The notes: generated by a model from the sequence alone, not told the origin. 64,000 nucleotides of DNA from Streptococcus sanguinis SK1 = NCTC 7863 (GCF_000194945.1 NZ_GL878507.1:415037-479036), one strand, 5' to 3'. Positions 7,789 to 17,814 are shown, numbered from the stretch's first letter. Numbers and translations are program-made.

Positions 7789-9956
7789 TACTTAATCCTC
7801 TTTTCTAAGCGTTTTGCCAAGCGGGTCAAGAGCGTGATAATGATGAGATAGAGCACAGCTAGGATAGCATACATCCGGAAACTCTGATAGTTGCGGGCGA
7901 TGATGTCCTTACCCGTTTTGAAGAGTTCGGCCAGTCCAATAGCTGAGACAATCGTTGTATCCTTGAGTGCGATGACAAACTGATTGACAAAGTTTGGCAG
8001 CATAATCTTGGTTGCCTGTGGCAGGATAATCTTGCGCATGGTCTTGGAGTAGGAAATTCCCAAGCTGCGGCTGGCTTCCATCTGCCCAACTGGAACAGCC
8101 TGAATACCGCCGCGGACAATTTCAGCGATATATGCGCCGGCATTGAGAGAGAGGGCGATAGTTCCTGCAACGAAAGCATTTATTGGGCTTTGTTGACCAG
8201 TCATGGATTCGATTAGGTTAGGAATACCCCAGAAGATAAAGGCTGCCACAATCATCAGTGGAATACCACGAATGACATCGACAAAGATTTCTGCAATCCA
8301 GCGCAGCGGTTTATAAGGGCTGACGCTGAACATACCGAAGATAATCCCGATGACCATAGCAATCGCAAATGAAATCAGAGCCAAAGCAATCGTCACTCCA
8401 AGACCTTTAAGAAGTTCTTGGTAGTTGTTTTGCAGCAAGCCCCAAATAGTGGACTCATCTACAGTGGATTCTTTTACCTCGCTAGCCAGATACTTGTCTA
8501 AAATTTCTTGGTACTTGCCGCTTTCTTTCAGGTTGGCCAGTCCATTGTTAAACATCTCAATCAACTCAGGATTGCTGCCTTTTTTAACTGCGAAAGCGAC
8601 TTGACCACTTGGTGTACCTTCAATAGGTGTTTTAAGCTTCTTGCCTTGTTTGATAGCGTATTTGACAACAGGCTCATCATCCATCACAGCTGCGACGGAG
8701 CCAGTATTAAGGCTGTCATACATGGAAGCTGCATCCGAGAATGTTTTGATAGAGTAGCCGTACTTGCTCTTGTTTTCCTCAAGGAAAGTCTGAGAAGCGG
8801 TACCGGTTTTGACACCGACGGTTTTGCCCTTGAGTTCCTCGTAGGACTTGATATTGCTGCTGTCTTTGACTGCCAAGATAGAGTTGGCTGTATAGTAAGG
8901 GTCAGAATAGTCAAAAGTTTTCTTACGAGCATCAGTGACAGACATGCCGGCGATAATTCCGTCAGCCTGACCGGTCTGAACGCTATTAATAGCTGCATCA
9001 AAGCCAGGGTTGGTTACTTCCACAGTAAAGCCTTGGTCTTTGGCAATAGCCTTAATCAGCTCCATGTCAATACCAGTATATTGGTTGCTGTCATCTTGGA
9101 AGACAAAAGGAGCAAAAGATGAGTCGCTGGCAATGATGTATTTGTCTTTTGTTGGAGTAGCTTTTTGACCGGCAGGAGTAGAAGTCTCTGGAACAGCTGA
9201 GTCAGAGCTGCCTTTAGAAGCCGTCCATTTATTAATGATTTCATCCAGACTGCCGTCTTCATTCATCTGGGCCAAAGCTTCGTTAAACTCAGTAACTAGG
9301 TGCTCGTGCTTGCTGCCTTTTTTGACACCGAAAGCAAAGCTACCAACAGCCTCACCCTTCATAGAAATTTTCAGGTTTTGACCTTGATTGATGGCGTACT
9401 CAATGACCGGCTGATCATCCATCACTGCATCAACATCACCAGCAGAAAGGCTATTGTACATCAAATCGCCAGTATCAAAGGTTTTGAGAGTGAAGTCGTA
9501 TTTATCCTTGTTCTTCTCAAGGAATCGTTGGGCAGCCGTTCCAGTTTTGACACCGACTTTCTTCCCTTTCAGCTGTTCGTATTTGCTGATGGTGTTTGCC
9601 TTGGTCGTCGCGATAACGACCTTGGTGTCATAGTAGGTATCAGACATGGTAAAGACTTTTTCACGCTCGCTTGTCTTGGTCATACCAGCCATGATGGCAT
9701 CCGCCTGGCCGGCTTGGACCGCATTGACAGCTGCATCGAAGCCCGGGAAGCTCATGTCAATGTCCCAGCCTTTGATTTCTGCGACCTTGTTGATGATATC
9801 AACGTCAATCCCCTTGTAAGTCTGATCAGAATCTTTAAATTCAAATGGTGCGTAAGCAGTATCGGATACGATTTTGACCGTATCTGCCTGGGCTGTCACC
9901 CCTAACGCAAAAAATGGAAATAATGTTAGCAAGACTGCTAAGAATTTTTTCTTCAT
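7788..9956 (-). CDS. Amino-acid ABC transporter: fused double substrate-binding protein and permease
   Basis: 722 residues. After a signal peptide ([13 protein letters not shown]...AQAD) come two homologous type-3 periplasmic-binding-like domains (about residues 25-260 and 280-505). A His/Glu/Gln/Arg-type permease domain follows (about 520-720) with the EAA loop [21 protein letters not shown]. Each binding domain carries the paired motif VGVKTGTA(A/S)Q. Two tandem receptors tethered to one permease are known in Gram-positive GlnP-type transporters and widen affinity or specificity. Start chosen at the ATG after aaaaaggaggaagaaa; the longer frame begins upstream of that site. Confidence 0.92.
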   Translation of the reverse strand: MKKKFLAVLLTLFPFFALGVTAQADTVKIVSDTAYAPFEFKDSDQTYKGIDVDIINKVAEIKGWDIDMSFPGFDAAVNAVQAGQADAIMAGMTKTSEREKVFTMSDTYYDTKVVIATTKANTISKYEQLKGKKVGVKTGTAAQRFLEKNKDKYDFTLKTFDTGDLMYNSLSAGDVDAVMDDQPVIEYAINQGQNLKISMKGEAVGSFAFGVKKGSKHEHLVTEFNEALAQMNEDGSLDEIINKWTASKGSSDSAVPETSTPAGQKATPTKDKYIIASDSSFAPFVFQDDSNQYTGIDMELIKAIAKDQGFTVEVTNPGFDAAINSVQTGQADGIIAGMSVTDARKKTFDYSDPYYTANSILAVKDSSNIKSYEELKGKTVGVKTGTASQTFLEENKSKYGYSIKTFSDAASMYDSLNTGSVAAVMDDEPVVKYAIKQGKKLKTPIEGTPSGQVAFAVKKGSNPELIEMFNNGLANLKESGKYQEILDKYLASEVKESTVDESTIWGLLQNNYQELLKGLGVTIALALISFAIAMVIGIIFGMFSVSPYKPLRWIAEIFVDVIRGIPLMIVAAFIFWGIPNLIESMTGQQSPINAFVAGTIALSLNAGAYIAEIVRGGIQAVPVGQMEASRSLGISYSKTMRKIILPQATKIMLPNFVNQFVIALKDTTIVSAIGLAELFKTGKDIIARNYQSFRMYAILAVLYLIIITLLTRLAKRLEKRIK

Positions 9957-9983
9957 TTTCTTCCTCCTTTTTAGCATTCTAGC

Positions 9984-10012
9984 ATTATAGCAAAAAAACA
10001 ATGATTAGGCAA
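9984..10012 (-). promoter_or_regulatory. Promoter of the amino-acid transporter operon
   Basis: On the minus strand: -35 TTGCCT (10007-10012), 17-base spacer, extended -10 TGCTATAAT (-10 hexamer 9984-9989). It sits about 28 bases before the chosen start and its ribosome binding site. Confidence 0.7.
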
Positions 10013-10109
10013 ATTTTCCCTGTTTTTATGTTAGGTTTTCTGACATAAAAACTCTGGATTTTTCGCAAAAATAGCTGCAACTTTTCTTTGTACTTAAAGC
10101 AAAGTCTGC

Positions 10110-10115
10110 TATACT
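10110..10115 (+). promoter_or_regulatory. -10 box for CPBP gene at 10152
   Basis: TATACT preceded at 17 bases by a weak -35 (TTTGTA). It is the only promoter-like element in the divergent gap with the transporter operon. Confidence 0.5.
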
Positions 10116-10151
10116 GGAAATGAATAAAAGCAAGGATAGAATGAGGTTCTT

Positions 10152-11087
10152 ATGAAAAAATCACGTATCTTGGAGGGGGTCAATCAAGCTCGCTTTGTCC
10201 CTCCTTATATTTTGTCTCTTTTACTGGCTGTTATTTTTGTGCAAGGTGGACAGCAGTTGGCCTATCAGGCTTTGGAGCCAATTTCGGCTGTACTTAGTCT
10301 TATGCTAGGTTTCTTAGGTCAAGGCGGATTCTTTGAAATTTTCTTCAATTTTGCCCTGCCTTTTCTCTTATTCGGCTTTGTATTTATGATACTGGCTCTC
10401 TTTCTTTGGGTGCGCTGGGGTGAAGGACGACCACTTGTGACTCTGGGTTTTGTTAAAAAAGGAAGCTTGGTGGAGCTAGTCAAAGGATTAGCAGTAGGTT
10501 TTCTCCTCTTTAGTCTAGTCGCTCTGCTTGTGCTGTTGAGCGGAGCTGGCTCTTTCGAATGGGGACAGCTAACGCTGGAACCTTTCCTCTATATCTTGAT
10601 TTTGCTTCCGCTTTGGATGATTCAGGGTGGAGCAGAAGAGCTAGTGACAAGGGCTTGGCTGCTGCCAGTTGCTGTCAAAAAGACCAATCTGCCCATCGGT
10701 TTGCTGACTTCAAGCCTGCTCTTTGCCCTCTTGCACCTAGGCAATCCAGATATTGGTATTCTTCCCATTCTTAACATTGCCTTATTTGGCCTCTTTGCAA
10801 GTCTCTATCTGCTCCGGACGGACAATGTCTGGGGGATTATAGGACTTCATACTGCTTGGAACTTTAGCCAAGGTAATATTTACGGTTTCAGCGTTAGTGG
10901 TACTGGTGTGGACGCGGCAGTACTGAACTTTATACCTAAGACGGACTCGAGCTGGCTGACTGGTGGAGATTTCGGTGCTGAAGCCTCTATTTTCAGCTCG
11001 CTCATTCTCTTGTTAGCCGTGCTTTACTTGCTTTTCAGGATGAAAAAAGACGGCAGTTTGACAGAGTTAGTAGGGAAGACACAATAA
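10152..11087 (+). CDS. CPBP family intramembrane metalloprotease
   Basis: 311-residue polytopic protein. Motif 1 is G-G-A-E-E-L-V-T-R near residue 160 (EExxxR), motif 2 LFALLHL with the His, motif 3 L-H-T-A-W-N. It starts MKKSRILEGVNQARFVPP and is clearly paralogous to the next gene, which begins MFKSRMLDAIKQSRYNPP. Both have a soluble basic N-terminus followed by about eight membrane segments. Some streptococcal relatives affect bacteriocin maturation or immunity, but no bacteriocin gene is visible nearby. Confidence 0.85.
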   Translation: MKKSRILEGVNQARFVPPYILSLLLAVIFVQGGQQLAYQALEPISAVLSLMLGFLGQGGFFEIFFNFALPFLLFGFVFMILALFLWVRWGEGRPLVTLGFVKKGSLVELVKGLAVGFLLFSLVALLVLLSGAGSFEWGQLTLEPFLYILILLPLWMIQGGAEELVTRAWLLPVAVKKTNLPIGLLTSSLLFALLHLGNPDIGILPILNIALFGLFASLYLLRTDNVWGIIGLHTAWNFSQGNIYGFSVSGTGVDAAVLNFIPKTDSSWLTGGDFGAEASIFSSLILLLAVLYLLFRMKKDGSLTELVGKTQ

Positions 11088-11106
11088 CTGTGCGAACGGT
11101 TCTCTT

Positions 11107-11135
11107 TTGCTCGCCCTAAAATAATATGCTATAAT
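11107..11135 (+). promoter_or_regulatory. Promoter of the second CPBP gene
   Basis: -35 TTGCTC (11107-11112), 17-base spacer, extended -10 TGCTATAAT ending at 11135. The two CPBP paralogues can therefore be expressed separately. Confidence 0.7.
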
Positions 11136-11163
11136 AAATTAAAATGCGGAAAGGAATAATTTT

Positions 11164-12111
11164 ATGTTTAAATCTCGTATGTTGGATGCTATCAAGCAAT
11201 CGCGTTATAATCCGCCGATTTGGTTGGCTATCTTGATTGCTATAGGCTTTGTTTATGGAGGAGGAATTTTAAGTTTTGTCGGAATGTTGCCAATTGGTAT
11301 CATTGTCGGACTCTTATTTGGCTTTGCAGATCCGACGATTAATCGGACAGAAGCAATGGCAGCCATTAGTCACTATACGGTCTTTTTTCAGCTAGCTGGT
11401 TTCTTCTTTATCGCCCTAGCAGTTTTTCTCTGGGTTCGATATCGTGAGAAGCGTCCTTTTTCTAGTCTGGGATTCTATAAACAAGACTGGTTCAAAAATC
11501 TCCTTAAAGGCTTCCTTATCGGAGCCGTTCAGTTTTCACTGGTTGTTGTCTTGCTCTTGGTAACGGGGACAGGCAGTCTGAAATTAGGTCAGCTTAACTT
11601 GCAGTCTTTGATTTTTGTTGTAGCTATCATTCCTTTCTGGATTCTCCAAGGTGGGACAGAAGAGCTAGTGACGCGTGGTTGGCTCTTTCCAGCCGTTAGC
11701 GCTAAGTCAAATATCTTCATTGGTATCTTGATTTCTAGTGCTCTATTCGGGGCACTGCACCTCTTTAACCCTGGTGTGACCGTTCTTTCTATTGTCAATA
11801 TCATACTAGACGGTATCTTTGCTTGTTTCCTTATGCTCAAGTATGACAATATGTGGGTACTGGCTGGTATGCACGGCGCTTGGAATTTTGTGCAAGGAAA
11901 TATCTATGGCATTCAGGTCAGTGGCCAAGGAGCATCTACCTCTATCTTGAACTATAGCTCGCAATCTTCTGTCGATATACTGTCCGGTGGAGCCTTTGGA
12001 GCTGAAGGATCTATTTTTGCCAGTATCGTCCTGATTGGCTGCATTGCCTATCTTTACTGGTCATTAAAGAAAGAAAATCGCCTGCCTCAGGCGCTGATCT
12101 TTAAGAAATAA
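11164..12111 (+). CDS. CPBP family intramembrane metalloprotease, paralogue
   Basis: 315 residues. Motifs: G-G-T-E-E-L-V-T-R near residue 165, FGALHLF, and M-H-G-A-W-N. It is collinear with the preceding gene along its whole length, so it arose by tandem duplication. Ribosome site gaaaggaat, own promoter, and a terminator right after the stop. Confidence 0.85.
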   Translation: MFKSRMLDAIKQSRYNPPIWLAILIAIGFVYGGGILSFVGMLPIGIIVGLLFGFADPTINRTEAMAAISHYTVFFQLAGFFFIALAVFLWVRYREKRPFSSLGFYKQDWFKNLLKGFLIGAVQFSLVVVLLLVTGTGSLKLGQLNLQSLIFVVAIIPFWILQGGTEELVTRGWLFPAVSAKSNIFIGILISSALFGALHLFNPGVTVLSIVNIILDGIFACFLMLKYDNMWVLAGMHGAWNFVQGNIYGIQVSGQGASTSILNYSSQSSVDILSGGAFGAEGSIFASIVLIGCIAYLYWSLKKENRLPQALIFKK

Positions 12112-12118
12112 CCATTTC

Positions 12119-12142
12119 GCCCAGTTTAGCTGGGCATTTTTT
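12119..12142 (+). terminator. Rho-independent terminator after the CPBP pair
   Basis: GCCCAG / CTGGGC stem with a 5-base loop followed by a T-rich run (attttttat). Confidence 0.85.
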
Positions 12143-12272
12143 ATGTCTTTTAACGAGATGCGTGACAAGGGATATAAGATGGTAGAAGTATGAGCCTCTT
12201 AGTTATACCCGAATCCAGAGAAAATAGGGCAAATATGGTAAAATGATAGAAGCACAATTTAAGGAATAAAAG

Positions 12273-14261
12273 ATGATTAACAGAATAACAGATAATAAAT
12301 TTGAATTGGTTTCTAAGTACGAGCCTTCAGGTGATCAGCCTCAAGCTATTGAGCAGTTGGTGGATAATATAGAGGGAGGAGAGAAGGCTCAGATTCTCAT
12401 GGGGGCGACTGGTACTGGTAAGACCTATACCATGAGTCAGGTTATCGCTCAGGTCAACAAGCCAACTCTGGTTATTGCCCATAATAAAACGCTGGCCGGT
12501 CAGCTTTATGGTGAATTCAAGGAATTCTTCCCCAATAACGCGGTGGAATACTTCGTTTCCTACTACGATTACTACCAGCCTGAGGCTTATGTTCCTTCCA
12601 GCGATACATATATTGAAAAGGATAGCTCGGTCAATGACGAGATTGATAAACTCCGTCACTCAGCGACATCAGCCCTCTTGGAGCGCAATGACGTAATTGT
12701 CGTGGCTTCGGTCTCGTGTATCTATGGTCTGGGATCGCCTAAGGAATACTCCGACAGCGTGGTAAGTCTGCGTCCTGGACTAGAGATTTCCCGTGACAAG
12801 CTGCTCAATGATCTGGTAGATATCCAGTTTGAGCGCAATGACATTGACTTTCAGCGGGGGAAATTCCGGGTTCGTGGTGATGTGGTGGAGATTTTCCCAG
12901 CTTCTCGTGATGAGCATGCCTTTCGAGTAGAGTTTTTCGGAGATGAGATTGACCGGATTCGTGAGGTTGAAGCCTTGACAGGTCGAGTCTTGGGTGAGGT
13001 GGACCATTTGGCCATCTTCCCAGCCACTCACTTCGTGACTAATGAAGACCACATGGAAGTAGCCATTGCTAAAATTCAGGCCGAGCTGGAGGAGCAGCTA
13101 GCTATCTTTGAGAAGGAAGGCAAGCTTCTGGAAGCACAGCGCTTGAAACAGCGTACGGAGTATGATATCGAAATGCTGCGCGAAATGGGCTATACGAATG
13201 GTGTTGAGAACTATTCTCGCCACATGGATGGTCGGAGCGAAGGAGAGCCGCCTTATACCCTTCTGGACTTTTTCCCTGATGACTTCTTGATTATGATTGA
13301 TGAGAGTCACATGACCATGGGACAGATTCGCGGTATGTACAATGGTGACCGCTCTCGTAAGGAGATGCTGGTTAATTATGGCTTCCGTCTGCCGTCTGCC
13401 TTGGATAACCGCCCGCTGCGCCGGGAGGAGTTTGAAAGCCATGTTCACCAGATTGTCTATGTATCGGCTACGCCGGGTGACTATGAAAATGAACAGACGG
13501 ATACTGTTATTGAGCAGATTATCCGTCCGACAGGGCTTCTGGATCCAGAAGTGGAAGTCCGTCCAACCATGGGACAGATTGATGACCTCTTGGGTGAAAT
13601 CAATGCCCGTGTTGAAAAGAACGAACGTACCTTTATCACAACCCTGACCAAGAAGATGGCTGAAGACTTGACCGACTACTTCAAGGAAATGGGTGTCAAG
13701 GTCAAGTACATGCATTCGGACATCAAGACCTTGGAGCGGACTGAGATTATCCGTGATTTGCGCTTGGGTGTCTTTGACGTTCTGGTTGGGATTAACCTGC
13801 TGCGCGAGGGAATTGACGTGCCTGAGGTTAGTCTGGTAGCAATTCTTGATGCGGACAAGGAAGGCTTCCTCCGCAACGAGCGTGGCCTGATTCAGACCAT
13901 CGGGCGGGCAGCCCGCAACAGTGAGGGGCATGTTATCATGTATGCGGACACCATGACCCAGTCCATGCAACGGGCGATTGATGAAACTGCCCGACGTCGA
14001 GCCATCCAGATGGCATATAATGAAGAGCATGGCATTGTACCGCAGACTATCAAGAAAGAAATTCGCGACCTGATAAGCGTAACCAGGGCTGCACTGCCAG
14101 ACAAGGAAGAAACCGTCGAAATCGAAAGCCTCAACAAGCAAGAGCGCAAGGACATGATTAAGAAACTGGAAGGTCAGATGCAAGAAGCTGTCGGACTCCT
14201 CGACTTCGAACTGGCAGCTCAGATACGTGATATGATTCTGGAAATAAAAGCGATGGATTGA
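12273..14261 (+). CDS. uvrB: Excinuclease ABC subunit B
   Basis: 662 residues, typical UvrB length. It carries the N-terminal motif [11 protein letters not shown], Walker A GATGTGKT (about 43-50), the beta-hairpin region [10 protein letters not shown], helicase motif IDESHM, the C-terminal helicase block [17 protein letters not shown] with QTIGRAARN, and a terminal UVR domain ([12 protein letters not shown]). It verifies damage in nucleotide excision repair with UvrA and loads UvrC. An extended -10 (TGGTAAAAT, 12236-12244) precedes it. The GNAT gene follows after 22 bases, probably in the same transcript. Confidence 0.97.
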   Translation: MINRITDNKFELVSKYEPSGDQPQAIEQLVDNIEGGEKAQILMGATGTGKTYTMSQVIAQVNKPTLVIAHNKTLAGQLYGEFKEFFPNNAVEYFVSYYDYYQPEAYVPSSDTYIEKDSSVNDEIDKLRHSATSALLERNDVIVVASVSCIYGLGSPKEYSDSVVSLRPGLEISRDKLLNDLVDIQFERNDIDFQRGKFRVRGDVVEIFPASRDEHAFRVEFFGDEIDRIREVEALTGRVLGEVDHLAIFPATHFVTNEDHMEVAIAKIQAELEEQLAIFEKEGKLLEAQRLKQRTEYDIEMLREMGYTNGVENYSRHMDGRSEGEPPYTLLDFFPDDFLIMIDESHMTMGQIRGMYNGDRSRKEMLVNYGFRLPSALDNRPLRREEFESHVHQIVYVSATPGDYENEQTDTVIEQIIRPTGLLDPEVEVRPTMGQIDDLLGEINARVEKNERTFITTLTKKMAEDLTDYFKEMGVKVKYMHSDIKTLERTEIIRDLRLGVFDVLVGINLLREGIDVPEVSLVAILDADKEGFLRNERGLIQTIGRAARNSEGHVIMYADTMTQSMQRAIDETARRRAIQMAYNEEHGIVPQTIKKEIRDLISVTRAALPDKEETVEIESLNKQERKDMIKKLEGQMQEAVGLLDFELAAQIRDMILEIKAMD

Positions 14262-14283
14262 GAGGTATCAAGGAGAAAAACAA

Positions 14284-14781
14284 ATGGTCATCACTATCAA
14301 AGCAATGGAAACAGCTGAGGAGATAGAAGGGAAATCCAGAGTTCATTGGCAGACATGGCGTGAAGCTTATGATGAGATTTTGCCTGCGGAATTTCAAGAG
14401 CAGATGACTTTGGATAAGTGCCGATTTTATAGTCAAAAGTATCCTGAAAATACCTTGATCGCTTTGGATGATGCTAAAGTGGTCGGCTTTGTTAGCTACG
14501 GTGATTTTCGAGATTCAGCTAGGATAGCGGGTGAAATTTTCGCCTTGTATGTCTTAAAAGATTATTATGGCAAAGGTGTAGGACAGCAGTTAATTCAGGC
14601 TGCTTTTGCTGCCTTGGATGGTTATCAAGAGATTGTATTATGGGTTTTAGAAGACAACAAACGTGCCATCGCCTTTTATGAAAAAATGGGTTTTGTTTTT
14701 GACGGTCAGGAAAAGGTCATTGACCTAGGAAAAGCTGTGAAAGAAAAACGGATGATTTACGTTAGAAACTCGAACAGTTAG
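14284..14781 (+). CDS. GNAT family N-acetyltransferase
   Basis: 165 residues. The acetyl-CoA loop is visible as YYGKGVGQQLI (motif A) after a strand ALYVLK, and the C-terminal block NKRAIAFYEKMGF is typical motif B. It starts 22 bases after uvrB behind aaggagaaa, so it is likely co-transcribed with it. The acceptor is unknown; small-molecule, peptide or antibiotic substrates all occur in this family. Confidence 0.88.
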   Translation: MVITIKAMETAEEIEGKSRVHWQTWREAYDEILPAEFQEQMTLDKCRFYSQKYPENTLIALDDAKVVGFVSYGDFRDSARIAGEIFALYVLKDYYGKGVGQQLIQAAFAALDGYQEIVLWVLEDNKRAIAFYEKMGFVFDGQEKVIDLGKAVKEKRMIYVRNSNS

Positions 14782-14816
14782 TCTGAAAACAATAGATATA
14801 TTTTTAAGGAGCACAC

Positions 14817-15362
14817 ATGCGTTATGCACTTTTACTCCGCGGCATTAATGTCGGCGGGAAAAACAAGGTCGTTATGGCTGATTTGAAGAAGGATTTAGCA
14901 GAGTTGGGTTTTGAAAACCCAGTTTCCTACATCAATAGTGGCAATCTTTTCTTTGAGAGCGAGGAGCAGGAGGAGAGGATTCGGGAGATCTTGTCGGCTT
15001 ATTTCAGTCAGTCTTACGATTTCCCTCTGCCTTTTGTCCTTGTCAGCTCTGCCATGCTTGAAAAAGAAACAGCCAATCTGCCTACTTGGTGGCAGGATGA
15101 AACAGCCTTTCGACGAGATGTTCTCTTTTATCTGCCGGAGACAGATAGGGAGAGTGTTCAAGAGCTGGCAGGCAGTTGGGCGAATGACAAGGAGCAACTG
15201 CACTTTGGGCAGACGGCTTTCTTTTATAGCAATGCTGACCAAGCGGACTATCTCAAGTCAAACTACCATAAGAAACTGCTTAAGTCTAGTTTTTACAAGC
15301 AGCTGACTATCCGAAACGGCAAGACTTTCCAGAAGATTGTGGAGTTGGTGAATGAGAAGTAA
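14817..15362 (+). CDS. DUF1697 family protein
   Basis: 181 residues with the family start MRYALLLRGINVGGKNKV and the strand YINSGNLFFES, typical of DUF1697 proteins, which are of unknown function and widespread in Firmicutes. The C-terminal K-L-x-x-x-x-R-N-G-K-T element is also characteristic. Ribosome site taaggagc. The last 11 bases overlap the next frame. Confidence 0.85.
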   Translation: MRYALLLRGINVGGKNKVVMADLKKDLAELGFENPVSYINSGNLFFESEEQEERIREILSAYFSQSYDFPLPFVLVSSAMLEKETANLPTWWQDETAFRRDVLFYLPETDRESVQELAGSWANDKEQLHFGQTAFFYSNADQADYLKSNYHKKLLKSSFYKQLTIRNGKTFQKIVELVNEK

Positions 15363-15888
15363 GACCAAAAAGAAAAATAAAAACAAAAGAAAAGTAAAAG
15401 TTCAGGGAAATAAGTTTAGTCTTTGGTTGGAAAAACATTGGCTAGTAGAAGCTTTTTTAAATTTTTTAGTCTTAATAGTTGTTGCGATTGGTGTGGGATT
15501 TTTAACTTTTGGTAATGAGAGCATTCCTGCTCCACTTCGTCATTTTAATTATATTAGTCCTTTATGTGTAAACTTGCTCCTCTTGGTGCTTATTCCTTAT
15601 TATTCTCGATTTGGTGGCTTGAGAAAAGAAGGATTTACTTCTCTGAAGATTTTAGCGGAAGCATTTCTTTATCTGAACGGGCCGATTTTCTTAATCCATT
15701 ATTTTATAGGAATTCGATCAAAAGATGGAAAACATTTTGCATCACCTCTAATCAGTTTGGATTCTCGCTATGTTTGGTTTCCGATTGCTACCTATCTAAT
15801 CTTTTTATTCATTTCAGAGTTAACGATCTTGATTTTAAAATATAATGAAAAAAAGAGGAAAAAACATGACCAAAGAAAATTTAATTAA
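15352..15888 (+). CDS. Hypothetical membrane protein
   Basis: 178 residues. A very basic N-terminus (MRSKTKKKNKNKRK) is followed by four predicted membrane segments (about residues 32-52, 68-86, 100-120, 143-163) and a basic tail. The start overlaps the DUF1697 stop by 11 bases, implying translational coupling. I do not recognise the family. Codon use is more AT-rich than uvrB, which hints at accessory origin. Confidence 0.6.
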   Translation: MRSKTKKKNKNKRKVKVQGNKFSLWLEKHWLVEAFLNFLVLIVVAIGVGFLTFGNESIPAPLRHFNYISPLCVNLLLLVLIPYYSRFGGLRKEGFTSLKILAEAFLYLNGPIFLIHYFIGIRSKDGKHFASPLISLDSRYVWFPIATYLIFLFISELTILILKYNEKKRKKHDQRKFN

Positions 15889-16309
15889 ATTGTTTTCATT
15901 TAACACACTCTATCTGGCCTTGCTAACCTTTGTTATTTTTCATTTAATTTTGTTAGCTTTTGGTCTATCCTTTACTCCGGTTTTGTGGAATAGTTGGTTT
16001 TTCATTCTTTGTTTGACCCTTTTTATCCATCCTTGGATCGTCTTTTTTAGAACAAGAGATCTTCAATGGTACCACCTTATTTTTCAATTATTCAGTGCAT
16101 TAGTGGCACTTTATCTTTGGTTTGCAGCGTTCTTTGTTTTGTCAATCATTCAAAATCCAGCAATTCCCATCAATATAGACTATCATATACAAGATAAAGA
16201 AATTATCATTGTTAGAGGTTTTGTGGTTCATAGTACTTATGAACATCATGAATTGATCAATCCCTTTATCATGAAGTCAGAAGTAAAATACAACGAAGAT
16301 ATGTTTTAA
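15866..16309 (+). CDS. Hypothetical membrane protein
   Basis: 147 residues from the ATG preceded by aaaagaggaaaaaac. An ATG seven codons earlier lies inside that ribosome site region and is less likely. Three hydrophobic segments fill the first ~95 residues, and the last ~50 residues look extracytoplasmic. Its start overlaps the preceding gene by 23 bases, so the pair is likely one unit. No family recognised. Confidence 0.6.
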   Translation: MTKENLIKLFSFNTLYLALLTFVIFHLILLAFGLSFTPVLWNSWFFILCLTLFIHPWIVFFRTRDLQWYHLIFQLFSALVALYLWFAAFFVLSIIQNPAIPINIDYHIQDKEIIIVRGFVVHSTYEHHELINPFIMKSEVKYNEDMF

Positions 16310-16332
16310 TAACTTAGAAAGTGAGTGAATCC

Positions 16333-16800
16333 ATGTCACGTGCCCAAGAAACAATCCTAACAAACATCTGCCTTGTCGAAGATAAGGCGCGAGGTAAAGT
16401 CCTAATGCAGTATCGCTCTCCTGAGCGCTATCGTTGGTCTGGATATGCTTTCCCAGGTGGGCATATTGAGAAGGGCGAGTCTTTACATGATGCGGTTGTG
16501 CGTGAGATTTTAGAGGAAACGGGTTTGACTATAACTCATCCGAAATTGGTTGGGGTTAAGAACTGGCATACGGATGAGGGGATTCGCTACATCGTCTTTT
16601 GTTACAAAGCGACTGAATTTTCTGGTCAGATTCATTCGACAGAAGAGGGCGAGATTTCTTGGGTAGACAAGGAGACCCATCCACAGCTGGACTTGGCCTA
16701 CGATATGCTTGAACTCCTGCGTATGATGGAAGATGAGGAACTGTCAGAATATTACTATCACGAGCGGATCGAAGGTGGCTGGCGCAAGAGTATGTATTAA
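16333..16800 (+). CDS. Nudix hydrolase (MutT-like, 8-oxo-dGTP diphosphatase annotation group)
   Basis: 155 residues from ATG 16333 (an in-frame GTG lies four codons upstream). The full Nudix box is present: G-G-H-I-E-K-G-E-S ... R-E-I-L-E-E-T-G-L (GX5EX7REUXEEXGU). Relatives hydrolyse oxidised or non-canonical nucleotides, though the substrate is not provable here. The protein ends GGWRKSMY. A second copy of this end occurs at 17193-17215 beyond the next gene. Confidence 0.88.
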   Translation: MSRAQETILTNICLVEDKARGKVLMQYRSPERYRWSGYAFPGGHIEKGESLHDAVVREILEETGLTITHPKLVGVKNWHTDEGIRYIVFCYKATEFSGQIHSTEEGEISWVDKETHPQLDLAYDMLELLRMMEDEELSEYYYHERIEGGWRKSMY

Positions 16801-16844
16801 AAAATGTTTCCTTTTGTGTCTGAAGTGCAAAGATAGAAAGGTGG

Positions 16845-17141
16845 ATGACTGTCATGATTTCATTATGGATTGCTATTGTTGCATTTTTTCTTTTGGGCTT
16901 AAACCATTTTTTTCCTTCTAGAAATGCTGGATTCGGTTTGAGATTTCCATTTGCTTTTCATACTTTAAAAGGATGGAAGCAGAGCCAATCTAGGTTTTAT
17001 AGATCAGTGATTTTGCTTAATTTACTCATTTTTCTTTATTCTTTGTACACAGATTTAAACGAGATTAGGGTCTTGGTCTTGTCAATTATTAGTATTGTAT
17101 TTTCTGGAATATTAATTTTTTTAATTTCTTTTAAAGAATAG
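16845..17141 (+). CDS. Small membrane protein, possibly SdpI-like
   Basis: 98 residues (or 95 from the in-frame ATG at 16854). Hydrophobic N-terminal helix, a loop reading FPSRNAGFGLRFPFAF..GWKQSQ that resembles the N-x-x-x-G-x-R-x-P pattern of SdpI/YhfL immunity-type membrane proteins, then two more helices. AT-rich compared with the Nudix gene. It is bracketed by the Nudix 3' end and a repeated copy of that end, which suggests it arrived by recombination. The SdpI link rests on a short pattern only. Confidence 0.5.
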   Translation: MTVMISLWIAIVAFFLLGLNHFFPSRNAGFGLRFPFAFHTLKGWKQSQSRFYRSVILLNLLIFLYSLYTDLNEIRVLVLSIISIVFSGILIFLISFKE

Positions 17142-17189
17142 TTTGATTGTTTTATCAGTGATTTTTATAGCGACTATCTATCATTTGAA

Positions 17190-17219
17190 AGCTGGTTGGC
17201 GCAAGAGTATGTACTAAAA
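17190..17219 (+). repeat. Duplicated 3' end of the Nudix gene
   Basis: The bases ctggcgcaagagtatgta at the Nudix stop recur here as ttggcgcaagagtatgta and decode as AGWRKSMY-stop against GGWRKSMY-stop. The two copies flank the small membrane gene and share about 28 of 31 bases. Confidence 0.8.
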
Positions 17220-17220
17220 A

Positions 17221-17255
17221 GACTGACTAGGTTGGAGCCTAATCAGTCTTTTTTT
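17221..17255. terminator. Bidirectional terminator
   Basis: GACTGACTAGG pairs with CCTAATCAGTC (one mismatch) around a short loop, followed by a run of seven T. It lies between the Nudix region and the convergent niaR. Confidence 0.85.
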
Positions 17256-17263
17256 CTTGCTAT

Positions 17264-17776
17264 TTATTCCTGTAAAAATCCTAGGTCTCTCAAGGCAGAT
17301 TCTACATAGTCCAAATCCTGCTGGGAGTCGGCTTGTACTAGGTGATAGTGGACTCCATCTGTCAACTCAGATAAGGGGCGAAAGGCACAGGATGCGACCT
17401 GTTGGAGAAAATGCTGGACATCTCGGCGGCAGGTCAGCTTCAGGTAAGTCTGGATTTCACCGTAAACCGGATGCTCAATCAAAATAGTTTGTACGCGTCC
17501 GCCATTATCCACGATAGCCAGCAGCTCGGCCTCCATATCCTCAGCCCCATGCTGAACCTTGAAGAGCTGATGGACAGCAGTGCTTTCTTGGCGGTCTTTA
17601 TAAAGATAGCCACGGTTGGTTGAGAGGATGGGGGCACCATCAGCCCGCAAGAGGGCAATATCTTGCACGATAATCTGCCTGGTCACATGGAAATGTTCAG
17701 CCAGTGACTGGCCATTGAGGGCAGCAGATGATGTTTTCAAGAGGTTTAATAGTTCTTCTCGTCTTTGCTTGGTCAT
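17264..17776 (-). CDS. niaR: Niacin-responsive transcriptional repressor
   Basis: 170 residues from the ATG at 17776. The N-terminal winged helix-turn-helix reads RREELLNLL...LAEHFHVTRQIIVQDI. It is followed by a C-terminal 3H domain, whose conserved histidines are visible in VHQLFKVQH, IEHPVYGEI and DGVHYHLV. Members repress NAD salvage and niacin-transport genes when nicotinic acid is bound. The gene lies 38 bases downstream of the niacin transporter gene on the same strand, fitting an autoregulated niaX-niaR unit. The ribosome binding site is weak. Confidence 0.9.
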   Translation of the reverse strand: MTKQRREELLNLLKTSSAALNGQSLAEHFHVTRQIIVQDIALLRADGAPILSTNRGYLYKDRQESTAVHQLFKVQHGAEDMEAELLAIVDNGGRVQTILIEHPVYGEIQTYLKLTCRRDVQHFLQQVASCAFRPLSELTDGVHYHLVQADSQQDLDYVESALRDLGFLQE

Positions 17777-17814
17777 AGCTTCATTGTAAACCAAAAGTCA
17801 GGAATCTTCAAGCT

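Noticed and set aside
8508..9122. 204-codon plus-strand frame inside the binding-protein/permease gene
   Set aside because: Shadow of the minus-strand gene, whose domains and motifs are unambiguous.
13098..14183. 361-codon open frame antisense to uvrB
   Set aside because: Mirror frame of a strongly coding gene, with no ribosome site and no family features.
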